Counted from the first letter of the stretch, positions 36,709-45,918 are shown. The stretch is DNA of 64,000 bases from Streptomyces sp. SID10853 (GCF_010548145.1 NZ_JAAGLN010000007.1:1-64000); one strand, 5' to 3'. Numbers and translations: made by a program. Notes: generated by a model from the sequence alone, not told the origin.

Positions 36709-37881
36709 ATGAATGGCATCTCCTCGTTGGGCGGGTTCTTCGATCCGCAGCTGCTGTACGCACTGGGGTGCGGGATCGCGGCGGGCGGCGGTCTCGCGCT
36801 GCTGATCCTCGCGATCCGCGGCTTCGAGCCCAAGCCCGGCCATGTACAGGCCGAGCGCGGCGAACGCGCCCGCGAACTCGTGCAGTTCATCGGCCGGCGC
36901 GGCTCCATCGCCGTCGGCGTCGGACTCGTCGTGCTGCTGCTGACCCGCTGGACCGTGGCCGGTGTCGCCGCCGGGCTGCTCGTCTTCTTCTGGGACCGTC
37001 TCTTCGGCGGCGCCGCCCAGGAGAAGGCCGCCATGCGCCGGGTGGAGGCGCTCGCCGGCTGGACCGAATCGCTCCGTGACACCATCGCGGGCGCGGTCGG
37101 CCTCGAACAGGCCATCCCGGCCTCCGCACGTGCCGCGGCCCCCGCCCTGCGCCCGCACCTGGACGCGCTGGTCGACCGGCTCCGTGCCCGGATGCCGCTG
37201 CCCGAGGCCCTCCAGTATCTCGCCGACGAGATCAACGACGCGTCCGCCGACATCATCGTGGCCGCGCTCATCCTCAACGCCAAGCTGCGCGGCCCCGGCC
37301 TGCGCCAGGTGCTCGGCGCGCTGTCGAAGTCGGCGCGTGAGGAGATCGACATGCGGCACCGCGTGATGGCGCAGCGCTCGTCGACCCGGCGCAGTGTGCA
37401 GATCGTGGTCGTGGTCTCGGTGGCGTTCGTGCTCGGACTCGCGGTGTTCAACCGGGACTTCGTCTCGCCGTACGGTTCGCCGATGGGCCAGCTGGTGCTG
37501 GCCGGGGTGTGCGGTCTGTTCGCGCTCGGCTTCTGGTGGCTGCGGAAGCTGTCGGTGATCGAGACGCCCGAACGGTTCCTGGTACGTGCCGAGCCCGAGG
37601 TCCGGTTCGTACGCCCGGACGCGGCTCAGCAGCAGGGCGGGCAGCAGGCACCGGTCGGCCACCAGCAGGCGCCTATTGGTCAGCAGGGCGGTGGCCCGTA
37701 CGCGGGTGGCCAGCAGGGCGGCGGTCAGCAGGGCGGCGGTCAGCAGGGCGTCGGTCAGCAGGGTGGTGGTCCGTACGCGGGGGGCCCGCAGCCCGGGGGC
37801 CAGCATCCCGGGGGCCACCCCGGGGGCCAGCAGCCTCCGCAGGGTTTGCCGTTCAACCATGGCCAGGGGGCGCCGCGATGA
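36709..37881 (+). CDS. tadB: TadB-like type II/IV pilus inner-membrane protein
   Basis: A 390-residue T2SSF-domain protein. Membrane helices lie near 12-33, 65-90, 225-245 and 262-285, with the conserved cytoplasmic AGWTESLRDTIAGAVGLEQAI at about 117-140. It forms the platform with TadC. The last ~85 residues are a Gln/Gly-rich repeat tail (QQGGGPYAGGQQGG type), which is unusual for TadB and encoded by tandem repeats. GAAGGAG stands before ATG 36709. Overlaps the next gene by ATGA. Confidence 0.9.
   Translation: MNGISSLGGFFDPQLLYALGCGIAAGGGLALLILAIRGFEPKPGHVQAERGERARELVQFIGRRGSIAVGVGLVVLLLTRWTVAGVAAGLLVFFWDRLFGGAAQEKAAMRRVEALAGWTESLRDTIAGAVGLEQAIPASARAAAPALRPHLDALVDRLRARMPLPEALQYLADEINDASADIIVAALILNAKLRGPGLRQVLGALSKSAREEIDMRHRVMAQRSSTRRSVQIVVVVSVAFVLGLAVFNRDFVSPYGSPMGQLVLAGVCGLFALGFWWLRKLSVIETPERFLVRAEPEVRFVRPDAAQQQGGQQAPVGHQQAPIGQQGGGPYAGGQQGGGQQGGGQQGVGQQGGGPYAGGPQPGGQHPGGHPGGQQPPQGLPFNHGQGAPR
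37625..37830 (+). repeat. GGTCAGCAGGGCGG-type tandem repeats in tadB
   Basis: Multiple 15-bp units encoding GQQGG, plus two copies of a longer unit encoding GGGPYAGG. The repeat keeps frame and gives TadB its Gln/Gly tail; copy number is likely variable between strains. Confidence 0.75.
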
Positions 37882-38807
37882 TCGACATTCTCACCGCACC
37901 GGTACTGATCGGCGCCGTACTCGGCCTCGGCGTCTTCGTCCTCGTACGGGCCCTGTCGCGCACGAAGCGCTCGGCGGTCTCGCAGGTGCAGCGCATCGAC
38001 GCGCTGCGGGCGGCCGGTTCCGGGTACGAGCGGCCGGGCGACCACGAGTCCCACGACGGCCGGCTCGGCTCGCTGCGGGCCCGGGTGGGGGTGCGGATCG
38101 CCGATCTCTACCTCCAGCAGGGCTGGGAGCAGCGCTCGCTCCGCTCCGACCTGGCGGTGCTCGACCGCGGCTGGGAGGGGTTCCTGGCGACCAAGGTGCT
38201 GCTCGGTGTGGTCGGCCTGATCTTCGGGCCGATGCTCTTCGCCATCGTCGTGGTGATCGGCTTCAGCAAGAGCCCGATCATCCCGGTCTGGCTCGCGCTG
38301 GTCTGCGGTCTGCTCTTCTTCTTCCTGCCGGATCTGGAAGTGCGCCGCGACGCGGCGGACAAGCGCAAGGACCTGCGCCGCGTCATCGGGGCGTATCTGG
38401 ACCTCGTCTCGATGAACCTGGCCGGCGGGCGCGGTCTGCCCGAGGCGCTGATGGCCGCCGCCGAGGTGAGCGACGGCTGGGCGCTGCGCCGGATCCGTAA
38501 CGCGCTCGCCGACGCCCGGATCACCGGCACCAGCCAGTGGCTCGCGCTCGGCAGGCTCGGCGAGGATCTGGGTATTGAGGAACTGAAGGACTTGTCGTCG
38601 TCGCTGGCGCTCGTCGCCGACGACGGGGCGAAGGTACGAGAGTCGCTGGCCTCGAGGGCCGAGACGATGCGCCACCGCGAAATGGCCGAGATCGAGGGGG
38701 CGGCGGGTGAGAAGTCGCAGTCGATGCTTGTCGCCCAGCTGCTCCTCTGCGCCGGCTTCCTGGTCTTCCTCATCTACCCGGCCGCGATGCGCGTCTTCCA
38801 GGTCTGA
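37878..38807 (+). CDS. tadC: TadC-like type II/IV pilus inner-membrane protein
   Basis: A 309-residue T2SSF protein. Helices: N-terminal LIGAVLGLGVFVLVRAL, a central pair near 112-152 and a C-terminal MLVAQLLLCAGFLVFLIYPA. The GAYLDLVSMNLAGGRGLPEAL segment is the characteristic cytoplasmic F-domain repeat. Partner of TadB at the base of the pilus. Start overlaps tadB. Confidence 0.9.
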   Translation: MIDILTAPVLIGAVLGLGVFVLVRALSRTKRSAVSQVQRIDALRAAGSGYERPGDHESHDGRLGSLRARVGVRIADLYLQQGWEQRSLRSDLAVLDRGWEGFLATKVLLGVVGLIFGPMLFAIVVVIGFSKSPIIPVWLALVCGLLFFFLPDLEVRRDAADKRKDLRRVIGAYLDLVSMNLAGGRGLPEALMAAAEVSDGWALRRIRNALADARITGTSQWLALGRLGEDLGIEELKDLSSSLALVADDGAKVRESLASRAETMRHREMAEIEGAAGEKSQSMLVAQLLLCAGFLVFLIYPAAMRVFQV

Positions 38808-38842
38808 TCCCGCTTCCCCTTCTCTTGAGAGGATTTCATCCC

Positions 38843-39088
38843 ATGTTCGGACGCCGCTTCAGTCACCCGACTGTCGACTTCCTGATCACGTTTCTGCAGG
38901 CACGCGTCGAGCGCGCCCGCTCCGAGGACACCGACCGCGGCGCGTCCGCCGTGGAGTGGGTCATCATCTCGGCGGTCGTCGTGGCGATCGTCGGTGTGGT
39001 CGCCGCGATCATCAACTCCGCGCTGAGTGACGGCGCCAACAAGGTCGGCAACTGCATCAAGGGAGCCAGCGCGAGCGGCACCTGCTGA
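38843..39088 (+). CDS. Flp/type IVb pilin
   Basis: An 81-residue major-pilin candidate. A 33-residue leader ends DRG; cleavage before ASAVEW would leave Glu at position +5 (Glu38 of the precursor), the signature of type IV prepilins, followed by hydrophobic WVIISAVVVAIVGVVAAII. Two Cys in the tail (NCIKGASASGTC) could form a disulfide. GAGAGGA lies about 12 nt before the ATG. No prepilin peptidase gene is seen in the window. Confidence 0.88.
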   Translation: MFGRRFSHPTVDFLITFLQARVERARSEDTDRGASAVEWVIISAVVVAIVGVVAAIINSALSDGANKVGNCIKGASASGTC

Positions 39089-39187
39089 GGGCTGGGCCCA
39101 CGGGGACCTTCCGCTGGGCCGACCGTTTCATTCCGTTCCATTCCGATCAATTCCGAGCCCAATCGTTCGAGTCGAGTCACTGAGTCG

Positions 39188-39634
39188 GTGCTGGTGCGTC
39201 AGAGGATCAGAGCGTTCGTACGCCGCAGGGTGGAGGCAGCCTCCACCCGCGGCGACTCCGGCATGACCGCGATCGAGTTCGTCTTCCTGACCCCGGTCCT
39301 GTTCTTCATGATCTTCGCGACCGTGCAGTTCGCGCTGTACTTCTTCGCCGACCACGTGGCCCAGGCGGCCGCGCAGGCGGGGGCGCGCAAGGCACGTGCC
39401 GAGGCGGACGAGAACCCCGGGGGCTGGCGGGGCGACGCCGGTGACGTCGTACAGAGCTATATCCAGCAGCTCGGCTCGAAGCTGGTGCTGGGCCCGAACG
39501 TGACGATGCTCCAGCCGGACCAGGACACGGTCGGTGTGGAGATCACGGCCAGGGTCCCGAATGTCTTCCCCGGCCTGGGCCTCACGGTGCACGCGCAGTC
39601 GCGGGGGCCGGTCGAGCGGTTCGTGCGGGACTGA
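39188..39634 (+). CDS. tadE: TadE-family pseudopilin
   Basis: A 148-residue minor pilin. Cleavage after Gly25 would leave MTAIEFVFLTPVLFFMIFATV with Glu at +5, typical of TadE. The mature C-terminal part is beta-rich. An alternative GTG two codons later (39194) is possible. Ends with TGATG overlap to the next gene. Confidence 0.87.
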   Translation: MLVRQRIRAFVRRRVEAASTRGDSGMTAIEFVFLTPVLFFMIFATVQFALYFFADHVAQAAAQAGARKARAEADENPGGWRGDAGDVVQSYIQQLGSKLVLGPNVTMLQPDQDTVGVEITARVPNVFPGLGLTVHAQSRGPVERFVRD

Positions 39635-40137
39635 TGAGAGGCCAACGGGTGGCGGGGCGCAGGGTGTTCGCGGGTGCATTCGCCCGTGTGGGTGCGGGTG
39701 TGAGGCGTGGGACGGGGGCTGTACGAACGCGGCTGGACCGCGCGGGCGCAGGGGCCGACCGTGGCCTGTCCACCATCGAAGTGGTCATCCTCGCTCCCAT
39801 CATGATCCTTTTTATTCTGGTATTGGTCGGTTTCGGGCAACTGGTCGAAGGGCGCGGGGCGGTGGACAGCGCCGCGCGTGACGCGGCCCGCGCGGGCTCG
39901 ATCCAGAAGGACGGCGGTGTCGCGATGGCCGAGGCCCGCAGGGCCGCCGAGGCGGATCTGACCGACGTCTGTTCCGGCCCGGTGTCCGTCACGGCCAAGG
40001 GGTTCGTCAGGGGCGGCTTCTTCACCGTCGACGTGAGCTGCCAGATCCGCGGCCTCGCCATGCTCGGCCTGGACATCCCCACCACTCTCAGCGGGCACTC
40101 GACCTCGCCGATCGACCCGTACCGGAGGACGCAGTGA
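39634..40137 (+). CDS. Second TadE-like pseudopilin (TadF-type)
   Basis: A 167-residue pilin-like protein with an unusually long basic leader (44 residues, Arg/Gly/Ala-rich) before the prepilin site G|LSTIEVVILAPIM, Glu at +5. The mature part has two Cys (DVCSGPV and VSCQIRG). Start overlaps the previous stop, and its own stop overlaps the next GTG, so the three pseudopilins are made together. Confidence 0.85.
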   Translation: MRGQRVAGRRVFAGAFARVGAGVRRGTGAVRTRLDRAGAGADRGLSTIEVVILAPIMILFILVLVGFGQLVEGRGAVDSAARDAARAGSIQKDGGVAMAEARRAAEADLTDVCSGPVSVTAKGFVRGGFFTVDVSCQIRGLAMLGLDIPTTLSGHSTSPIDPYRRTQ

Positions 40138-40592
40138 ACGCGCTCACCGGATGGATCGAGTCCCGCAGGTCCCGGCTGGACGACCGGGGATCGGGCGCCG
40201 CGGCGGTCATCATCTTCGCGTTCCTGTTCCTGGCGCTGGCCGCGTTCGTGGTGGACGGCGGGCTGTCCATCTCACAGCGGGAACGGGCGGCGGACATCGC
40301 CGAGCAGGCCGCACGGTACGCGGCGCAGGACATAGACCGGGAGTCCCTGTACGGCAACCAGGGCGGGCCCGCGCCCATCAACTACCAGAACTGCAACGCC
40401 CGGGTGCACGCCTTCGCGGTCGAGATGGGGATGTCCGGCCAGGACATCGCGGCATCGCACTGCACGGCGGCCAACACGCGACGGGTCGAGGTGACGGTGC
40501 AGCTGACGTATCAGCCGGTGCTGACGGGGCTGTTCTACAGCCACTCGATCACGGTCCACGGTTCATCGGTCGCCGAGTCCGTTACGGGCTGA
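40134..40592 (+). CDS. TadG-like pilus assembly protein
   Basis: A 152-residue protein with DRGSGAAAVIIFAFLFLALAAFVVDGG, the Tad-G N-terminal helix, but no Glu at +5. QRERAADIAEQAARYAAQDID is the helical segment seen in TadG/Flp-region proteins. Short compared with full-length TadG: it lacks the von Willebrand domain. GTGA overlap with the preceding gene. Confidence 0.82.
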   Translation: MNALTGWIESRRSRLDDRGSGAAAVIIFAFLFLALAAFVVDGGLSISQRERAADIAEQAARYAAQDIDRESLYGNQGGPAPINYQNCNARVHAFAVEMGMSGQDIAASHCTAANTRRVEVTVQLTYQPVLTGLFYSHSITVHGSSVAESVTG

Positions 40593-40685
40593 GGCCCTCG
40601 TACGTCGGTGTATCCCCGGGCACGCAGGGCAGCATGTGCGCGCGCTGCTGCGGACCCCGTTTCAGATGGAAAGGCACACACCCTC

Positions 40686-41363
40686 ATGCATGACACATTC
40701 CTCTCACGTCCCGTGGGCCGGGGTGCCGGCGCGGCAGCGCTGGTGGTCGCGGCGGCGCTGCTCCTCTCGGCGTGCGGCGGCGGTGACTCGGCGTCCTCCG
40801 ACAAGGCGGAGAAGGTACCGGGAGCGGACACCGGTAAGCAGTCGGCGAGCCCTTCCGCTTCGAATGCCGGGGACGGGATCAAGCGGCCGAAGGTCGTGCT
40901 GCCTAAGGGCGTGAGCGACGTCTTCGAGGGCGGGAAGACGGGGGACCCGAAGAAGGACGCGGTCCTTGCCGACAACGCGCGGAACCTCGACGCGATCAAC
41001 GCCGCGATCACCACGGATGCCAAGAAGTTGACACCGGCGCTGCGGTTCTACAACAAGGATGATGCGCTGACCTCGGCGCTTTCGTACATCCAGGGTTTCT
41101 ATGACGACGGCAGGTCGTACGTGGGGGCCGCTCGGTACTACAACCGCAAGGTCACCCCGCTCAAGGGCGGGGCTGTGGCGTTGACCTACTGCCAGGACGC
41201 GACGAAGACGTATCCGAAGGACCGCAGGACGGGGAAGGTGACCCACCCTGCCGCCTCGTCGGGGGACTACACCTTCTTCAACGAGCGTCTGGAGAAGAAC
41301 GACAAGGGCGTCTGGCAGTCGGCCAGCGTGATTTCGGGTGCGGGGGATCAGAAGTGCACCTGA
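40686..41363 (+). CDS. Lipoprotein partner of secreted Cys protein, copy 2 of 3
   Basis: A 225-residue lipoprotein with lipobox LSAC, Cys30, after a hydrophobic GAAALVVAAALLL. The ~150-residue domain matches the other two copies: DPKKDAVLADNARNLDAI, LRFYNKDDA, and conserved Cys in TYCQDATKTY and at the end (QKCT). It follows TadG in the same direction, within the Tad operon or just behind it. The stop overlaps the secreted-protein start as TGATG. Confidence 0.8.
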   Translation: MHDTFLSRPVGRGAGAAALVVAAALLLSACGGGDSASSDKAEKVPGADTGKQSASPSASNAGDGIKRPKVVLPKGVSDVFEGGKTGDPKKDAVLADNARNLDAINAAITTDAKKLTPALRFYNKDDALTSALSYIQGFYDDGRSYVGAARYYNRKVTPLKGGAVALTYCQDATKTYPKDRRTGKVTHPAASSGDYTFFNERLEKNDKGVWQSASVISGAGDQKCT

Positions 41364-42391
41364 TGAGCCGGGGCCGTTCGAGATACCTGTCGGTCTCGGG
41401 GCTGGTACTGACCCTCTTGGCCGTACCCACTTCCGCGTTCGCCAGCGGCGGGTTCGGAGGCAGAAGCGACCAGCGCGCCGACTCCAGCGGCGGATCGGGC
41501 AACGGCCGGATCACCGTGCATACCCGTATCCAGACCACCACCAACGGCAACCCGTCCACCGCGAAGACCGGTTCGCTCTCCTCCACGGACAGCAACTGGA
41601 CTCCGCCCGCCTGCTGGTACGAGCCGGCCTTCTCGCCGAAGGAGATCCAGGCCACGGTGAAGAACTGGCGAAAGGTGGGCATCTTCGGTATCGGCGACAT
41701 CGTGGGCGGCCTCCTCGACGGCTACTACAAGGACGGCAAGTACAAGAACTACAACCTTGACCAGCAGGGCAAGGGAATGTTCTGGGCGGCTGCCATCAAC
41801 CCGAAGCGCAAGGACGACCCCCAGGCGAACTCCTGTGACAAGCCGCCGTTCTGGGTGCCGAACAACACCACCCCGGACGAGCCCCTCGCCGTCAGTCCGA
41901 AGGTCCTGGCCGAGTACGCCTACGACGAACTCCCCGTCCCCGACACGCAGATCGAAGCAGCCCCGGCAGGCGACTCCACGGTCAACCTGCCCACTTGGGT
42001 CTGGCTGGACAAGGCCCGCTTCAAGCCGGTCTCGGTGACCGCTTCGCTGCCCGGCACGGGACTCTCCGCGACGACGACCGCCACGCCCGTCGCCCTCCAT
42101 CTGGACCCCGGTACGGACGACGCGGAGGTCTATCCGGCGAGCGGGGGCTGCCCGCTCAATGCGGACAAGTCGATCGGCACCCCGTACACCAAGGGCTCCG
42201 CCGACCGGTCGCCGTCCTGCGGGGTGACGTACGAGCGTTCGTCCGGCGGGGGTACTTATCCGCTGCGCGCGACGCTGACTTGGGAGATCAGCTGGACAAG
42301 CACCACGGGCGAGGGCGACCGCCTGCCCAACGGAACCTACGGGGACACGAAGGACGTCGCCGTTCAGGAGATCCAGTCGGTCAACCGCTGA
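41363..42391 (+). CDS. Secreted cysteine-motif protein, copy 2 of 3
   Basis: A 342-residue exported protein from ATG 41363 (GTG 41354 gives three more residues). Signal: RYLSVSGLVLTLLAVPTSAFA. Conserved landmarks as in the other copies: SNWTPPACWYEPAFS, NSCDKPPFWV, VNLPTWVWLDKARFKPVSVTA, YPASGGCPL, SCGVTYERS and final EIQSVNR. Its position behind the Tad genes suggests a surface role linked to pili, but the other two copies are not in the Tad operon. Confidence 0.77.
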   Translation: MSRGRSRYLSVSGLVLTLLAVPTSAFASGGFGGRSDQRADSSGGSGNGRITVHTRIQTTTNGNPSTAKTGSLSSTDSNWTPPACWYEPAFSPKEIQATVKNWRKVGIFGIGDIVGGLLDGYYKDGKYKNYNLDQQGKGMFWAAAINPKRKDDPQANSCDKPPFWVPNNTTPDEPLAVSPKVLAEYAYDELPVPDTQIEAAPAGDSTVNLPTWVWLDKARFKPVSVTASLPGTGLSATTTATPVALHLDPGTDDAEVYPASGGCPLNADKSIGTPYTKGSADRSPSCGVTYERSSGGGTYPLRATLTWEISWTSTTGEGDRLPNGTYGDTKDVAVQEIQSVNR

Positions 42392-42423
42392 ACGTCGGCG
42401 CCACCTGAGGAGAGAAGCGAGCG

Positions 42424-43140
42424 ATGCCATTCGGAAGACAGCGGCGCGCCCCGGAGCCGCCGGTCGAGCCGGTGCCCTGGGAGGGCATCGAAAAGTTCGT
42501 GGTCAGTGATGTGGAGCAGCCGGCCACGTTCCGGCGCAAAGCTGTGACCGGGCCACGAGCGATCCGTGTGCCGTTGCCCGGTCCGAAGGGCCAGCGATTC
42601 ATCCCCGCCGCCCTGGTCGTCCAGGCCGACGTGGAAGTCAAGGCGTACGAGATCCACGATGCCCGGTCTCCCGGAGCCCTGATCTGCGCACTGGCGCCCC
42701 TGACCGGTAGGCGGGGCGGTGAGCGGTACGGGGTGACGGACGGGCAGGGCCAAGAGATCGGCACAGTCCACAGGACCGGTGCCACGAAGCGAACCGTCCA
42801 GCACACTTGGTGGTTCCGGCAACCGGACTACCCGGATATCGTCGCCCGCTACCACTGGGCGAAAGGCAGCGCCAAGGACGTCGCGGCCCGGGGCAAGGCG
42901 GCCGCAGCGCGGCAGGCGGAAAGCCTCGTCGACAGCGTCGTGGACTCCCTGCTCCTCGGCGGCGATGACAGTGGGGGCGGTGGCAACTACGTCCACAAGC
43001 CGGTGACGTGGCGGGCCGGCGAGGAAGAAGTGGCGCTGGAGTCGGGCCACACGGATCAAGGGGTAAGAACCTATATGCCGAAAGCGGATTGGCTCGATCT
43101 GAGGCTGGTGTTCGCGCTGGCGGTACTCAGGGCGGGCTGA
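42424..43140 (+). CDS. Hypothetical cytoplasmic protein at end of Tad operon
   Basis: A 238-residue protein without signal or membrane segment. It has a compact alpha/beta pattern with repeated short strands (VTDGQGQEIGTVHRTG) reminiscent of LURP-one-like folds, and an Ala/Lys-rich helix KDVAARGKAAAARQAESLVD in the middle. GAGGAGAGAAG lies before the ATG; it is 32 bp behind the secreted-protein gene and probably cotranscribed. I do not recognise a family. Confidence 0.6.
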   Translation: MPFGRQRRAPEPPVEPVPWEGIEKFVVSDVEQPATFRRKAVTGPRAIRVPLPGPKGQRFIPAALVVQADVEVKAYEIHDARSPGALICALAPLTGRRGGERYGVTDGQGQEIGTVHRTGATKRTVQHTWWFRQPDYPDIVARYHWAKGSAKDVAARGKAAAARQAESLVDSVVDSLLLGGDDSGGGGNYVHKPVTWRAGEEEVALESGHTDQGVRTYMPKADWLDLRLVFALAVLRAG

Positions 43141-43231
43141 CCGACGGAATAAGCCTGGGACCCACCCCGGGCCCGGCCGAATCGATGAATGATTCCTCGA
43201 CGAGGGCCTGCAAGGTTTGATGCCGTGACGC

Positions 43232-43768
43232 TCAACTGCTTTCGACGGGGCGAAACTCGTGTGCCGCGGCAGGGAGCCGAGATGACATGATTTTGGAGCG
43301 CATGCGGCCCGAAAGGACGGCGGAGAGAAAATCTGTACAGTTCATTTCGAGGTGCTCCCAGCGCGGCCCACGGGACCCGTTGATCATGACCGTCCAGGTA
43401 TCGGGATCCTGATGCGGCCGCACGAGCCAGAATAGGACCTCGCCGCTGGGCGTACCACCCCAGGAGATAAGTTTGCTCCCGAGCTCATCCAACTCGGCTG
43501 GCTTCTCTTCACCCATCTCCCAGAAGTCTTCGAGGTCATCCATACGGCCGTCATTGTCGAATTCGAGGTCATGCGACTGAGTCTCGCAATGGGGTTCCAG
43601 GAGCCAGATGTGCGAGTCGAAGAGGCCAGCGCCAAAGGCCTCGACCAAGTCCTTGTAATCGCGGGGCAAATCGGTGCCGAGCCGTCGTTCGACGGCGTTC
43701 CAGTCTTTCCCGGCCGCCTCCCGAGTGGGAGCGTACAAGTCGACCAGTTCCCTAAGCGATGCATTCAT
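43232..43768 (-). CDS. SMI1/KNR4 (SUKH) family immunity protein
   Basis: A 178-residue protein of the SUKH superfamily: WNAVERRLGTDLPRDYKDLVEAFGAG at about 23-48 is the classic SMI1/KNR4 core, followed by FDSHIWLLEP and LISWGGTPSGEVLFWL. These proteins neutralise nuclease toxins of polymorphic-toxin systems. GGAGGA precedes ATG 43768 by 8 nt. It is directly downstream of a frameshifted RHS nuclease tip on the same strand, as expected for its cognate immunity gene. Confidence 0.85.
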   Translation of the reverse strand: MNASLRELVDLYAPTREAAGKDWNAVERRLGTDLPRDYKDLVEAFGAGLFDSHIWLLEPHCETQSHDLEFDNDGRMDDLEDFWEMGEEKPAELDELGSKLISWGGTPSGEVLFWLVRPHQDPDTWTVMINGSRGPRWEHLEMNCTDFLSAVLSGRMRSKIMSSRLPAAAHEFRPVESS

Positions 43769-43851
43769 CGATCATTCCTCCACGAGATGGCGCAGATCTC
43801 ATCCTGACGTCGCAACAATACAACTACGACCAGCTTGGCAGGGTTTCAAGA

Positions 43852-44822
43852 TCAGGAACGCTTGGGGGCATTGAGGGTCGTAACCGCATTCAAGGTCCCG
43901 CCCTGAGCCCTGTTGGCGCGTCTTTCCTTCGGATCCCTGGAATATGCATGGAACTTGAAGCCATTTTCGCTGTGTGCTTCAAGAGTGAACCCGACGGGAA
44001 TCGTGTCGCTGTCGCTGTGGTAATGCGGAGTTACGTGGAGGTGGACGGTGTCGCCGTGCCGTACGGCTTGCTGGATCTGCAGTTCGTAGTGACGCATTAC
44101 GGTGAGTTCGCGAACTCGTGCATAGGGACGAAGTTTCTAGGGTCCTCATTAGATCCGCCAAGCAGGACGCCGAGCAGGTGGCCTCTGTTGTATTTTTTCT
44201 CCGAATCCCAACCAGCTGCTTCGTCCCCCCAGCCCGGGGGGTCCACTTGGGCGTCTGTATGTCCTCCGAGCATGTCTCCTTGAATCTTGGCATGCACTCC
44301 GGTGGCTCGATTACCGCGGTCCGGATCAAGGGGGCCGTACTTTACACGGCCACCCCACGTGATGTCCGGTGGCTCCCAATCCGCCTTGAGACCCAGGGGG
44401 TCTGCCGATGTGTGCGGATGGGAGACGTAGGCTGACGGATTCGGGGAAGGGGAGAGGCCGAGTGGATCGGGCGTGACGTATCGGGCGGTCTCAGGGTCGT
44501 AGTGGCGCAGGTAGTTGAAGTGCCATCCGGTTTCGGAATCGGCGTACTGGCCCGGGAATCGCAGGGGGCAGCTTGTGCTGTCCGCAGTGGGATCTGTGGC
44601 CGGCACTCCCCAGAGGGTGGTGCGTTGTTGCCACGCGATCTCACCTTCGGGAGTGATGAGTTCGGTAGGTGTGCCTACGAGATCCGTGATGATCGCGTAA
44701 AACTGTCTGTCGGTCTCCGCTGTCGTGGAGTCATGGTCGACCTGGGCGACGGGACGATGGCCTCCGGGCGTGTACTCCCATGTTGTCGTGCGAACGCTAG
44801 TGCTCTGACCGGAAACGATCAC
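43852..44822 (-). pseudogene. Orphan RHS C-terminal tip with nuclease toxin, frameshifted
   Basis: Two frames that together give the last ~320 residues of an RHS toxin. Part 1 (44822-44097): RHS core end TDLVGTPTELITPEGEIAW, RYVTPDPLGL, then a DNA/RNA non-specific endonuclease start with catalytic-type NRGHLLGVLLGG. Part 2 (44097-43852) starts MRHYELQIQQAVRHGDTVHL, the rest of the same nuclease. The frames meet at EFANSP-stop/MRHYE: CCGTAATG where CCGGTAATG would restore the frame. Lacks the RHS repeats and N-terminus. TAATG overlap could allow reinitiation, but a split nuclease is likely inactive. Confidence 0.82.
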
Positions 44823-44861
44823 CGGGGCGGGCAGTCAGCGGGGCAGGCAGATGATGTGGGG

Positions 44862-45623
44862 ATGACTACCAGCTCACGCGCCCATTCGTTTAACGCGGCG
44901 GCTGACCAGTACGCGGCCAGCCGGCCTTCGTATCCTCCCGCGCTCTTCGACTGCATCGAACAGCTCACGAGCCGTTCCCTGGCCGGTGCCCGCGTCGCCG
45001 ATATCGGCGCGGGCACCGGAATCGCCACCGCTCTGCTGCGTGAGCGCGGAACTGACGTGATCGCCGTTGAGCCCGGCGACGCCATGGCCGCCAAGTTCCA
45101 CACCGTGCTCCCAGATGTGCCGGTCATCAGAGGTGACGGCAACGCCCTCCCCCTCGCGGACGCCTCCCACGACCTCCTCACCTATGCACAGTCCTGGCAG
45201 TGGACCGACACCACCCGCTCGGTCCCGGAGGCACTGCGGGTTCTGCTGCCGGGCGGTGCCCTCGCGATCTGGTGGAACACCACCGCCTTCGACGTGCCCT
45301 GGATCCGGGAACAGCACCAGCGGATCGCGCACCACTGCGGAGTGAAGCCGACTTCTCGGGTGCGTCCCGACGACGGCAACGCCATCCGGCTCGCGGGCCT
45401 GTCGGGGCTCAGGGTCGCGCGCCGCCAGGTGCGGTGGAGCCGTGTGGTCTCCCTCGACATGCACCTTGCCAATATCAGTAGCCGCTCGGCGTTCCTTGTG
45501 CTTGCCGAGGACGACAAGCGTGCCTTTCTCTCCGGGGAGCGCAGGCGACTGCGTGGGTTCTTCCCCGACGAGGTGGTGGAAGAGACCTACGTGGTTGACC
45601 TGCTGGTGGCCACGCGTCCGTGA
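44862..45623 (+). CDS. Class I SAM-dependent methyltransferase
   Basis: A 253-residue methyltransferase (UbiE/Methyltransf_11 type): motif I VADIGAGTGIATALL near residues 44-58, acidic end of strand 2 in VIAVEPGDAM, and ALPLADASHDLLTYAQSWQW as motif II/III. Substrate unknown. It replaces the upstream part of the orphan RHS sequence and is followed by IS remnants, so it may have arrived by insertion. Confidence 0.85.
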   Translation: MTTSSRAHSFNAAADQYAASRPSYPPALFDCIEQLTSRSLAGARVADIGAGTGIATALLRERGTDVIAVEPGDAMAAKFHTVLPDVPVIRGDGNALPLADASHDLLTYAQSWQWTDTTRSVPEALRVLLPGGALAIWWNTTAFDVPWIREQHQRIAHHCGVKPTSRVRPDDGNAIRLAGLSGLRVARRQVRWSRVVSLDMHLANISSRSAFLVLAEDDKRAFLSGERRRLRGFFPDEVVEETYVVDLLVATRP

Positions 45624-45655
45624 CCTGGATGGTGTCCTGGGATCCGGAAGGGCAA

Positions 45656-45918
45656 TCAGGCCGCGGCGGCGGTGGGCCGGCCACCGAACCGGATGCCTTT
45701 CTCGCTGCGGACACGGGTGCGTTCACGCCGTTGGGCGGCCAGGACGTCGGGTGCCGGGCGTTCTGGTTGCGCCAGCGCAGATAGCGGTGCAACTCGCGTG
45801 TCTGGACAGGGTGGTTGGGGTGGTGGGAGTTGGCGAGGGTGAACTGCCGCAGCGGCCCGAGGGGGGCCTCGATCGGGTTCGCCCACGATGCGTTCGTCGG
45901 TGTGAAGCACAGCTCGAC
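45656..45918 (-). pseudogene. IS630-type transposase C-terminal remnant
   Basis: Reading backwards from 45918: VELCFTPTNASWANPIEAPL, GPLRQFTLANSHHPNHPVQT and RELHRYLRWRNQNARHP, then after a lost G near 45751 the other frame continues DVLAAQRRERTRVRSEKGIR. This is the end of a DDE (IS630-like) transposase, with NASWANPIE around the third acidic residue. The N-terminal two-thirds are missing, cut at the IS3 end. Confidence 0.75.
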
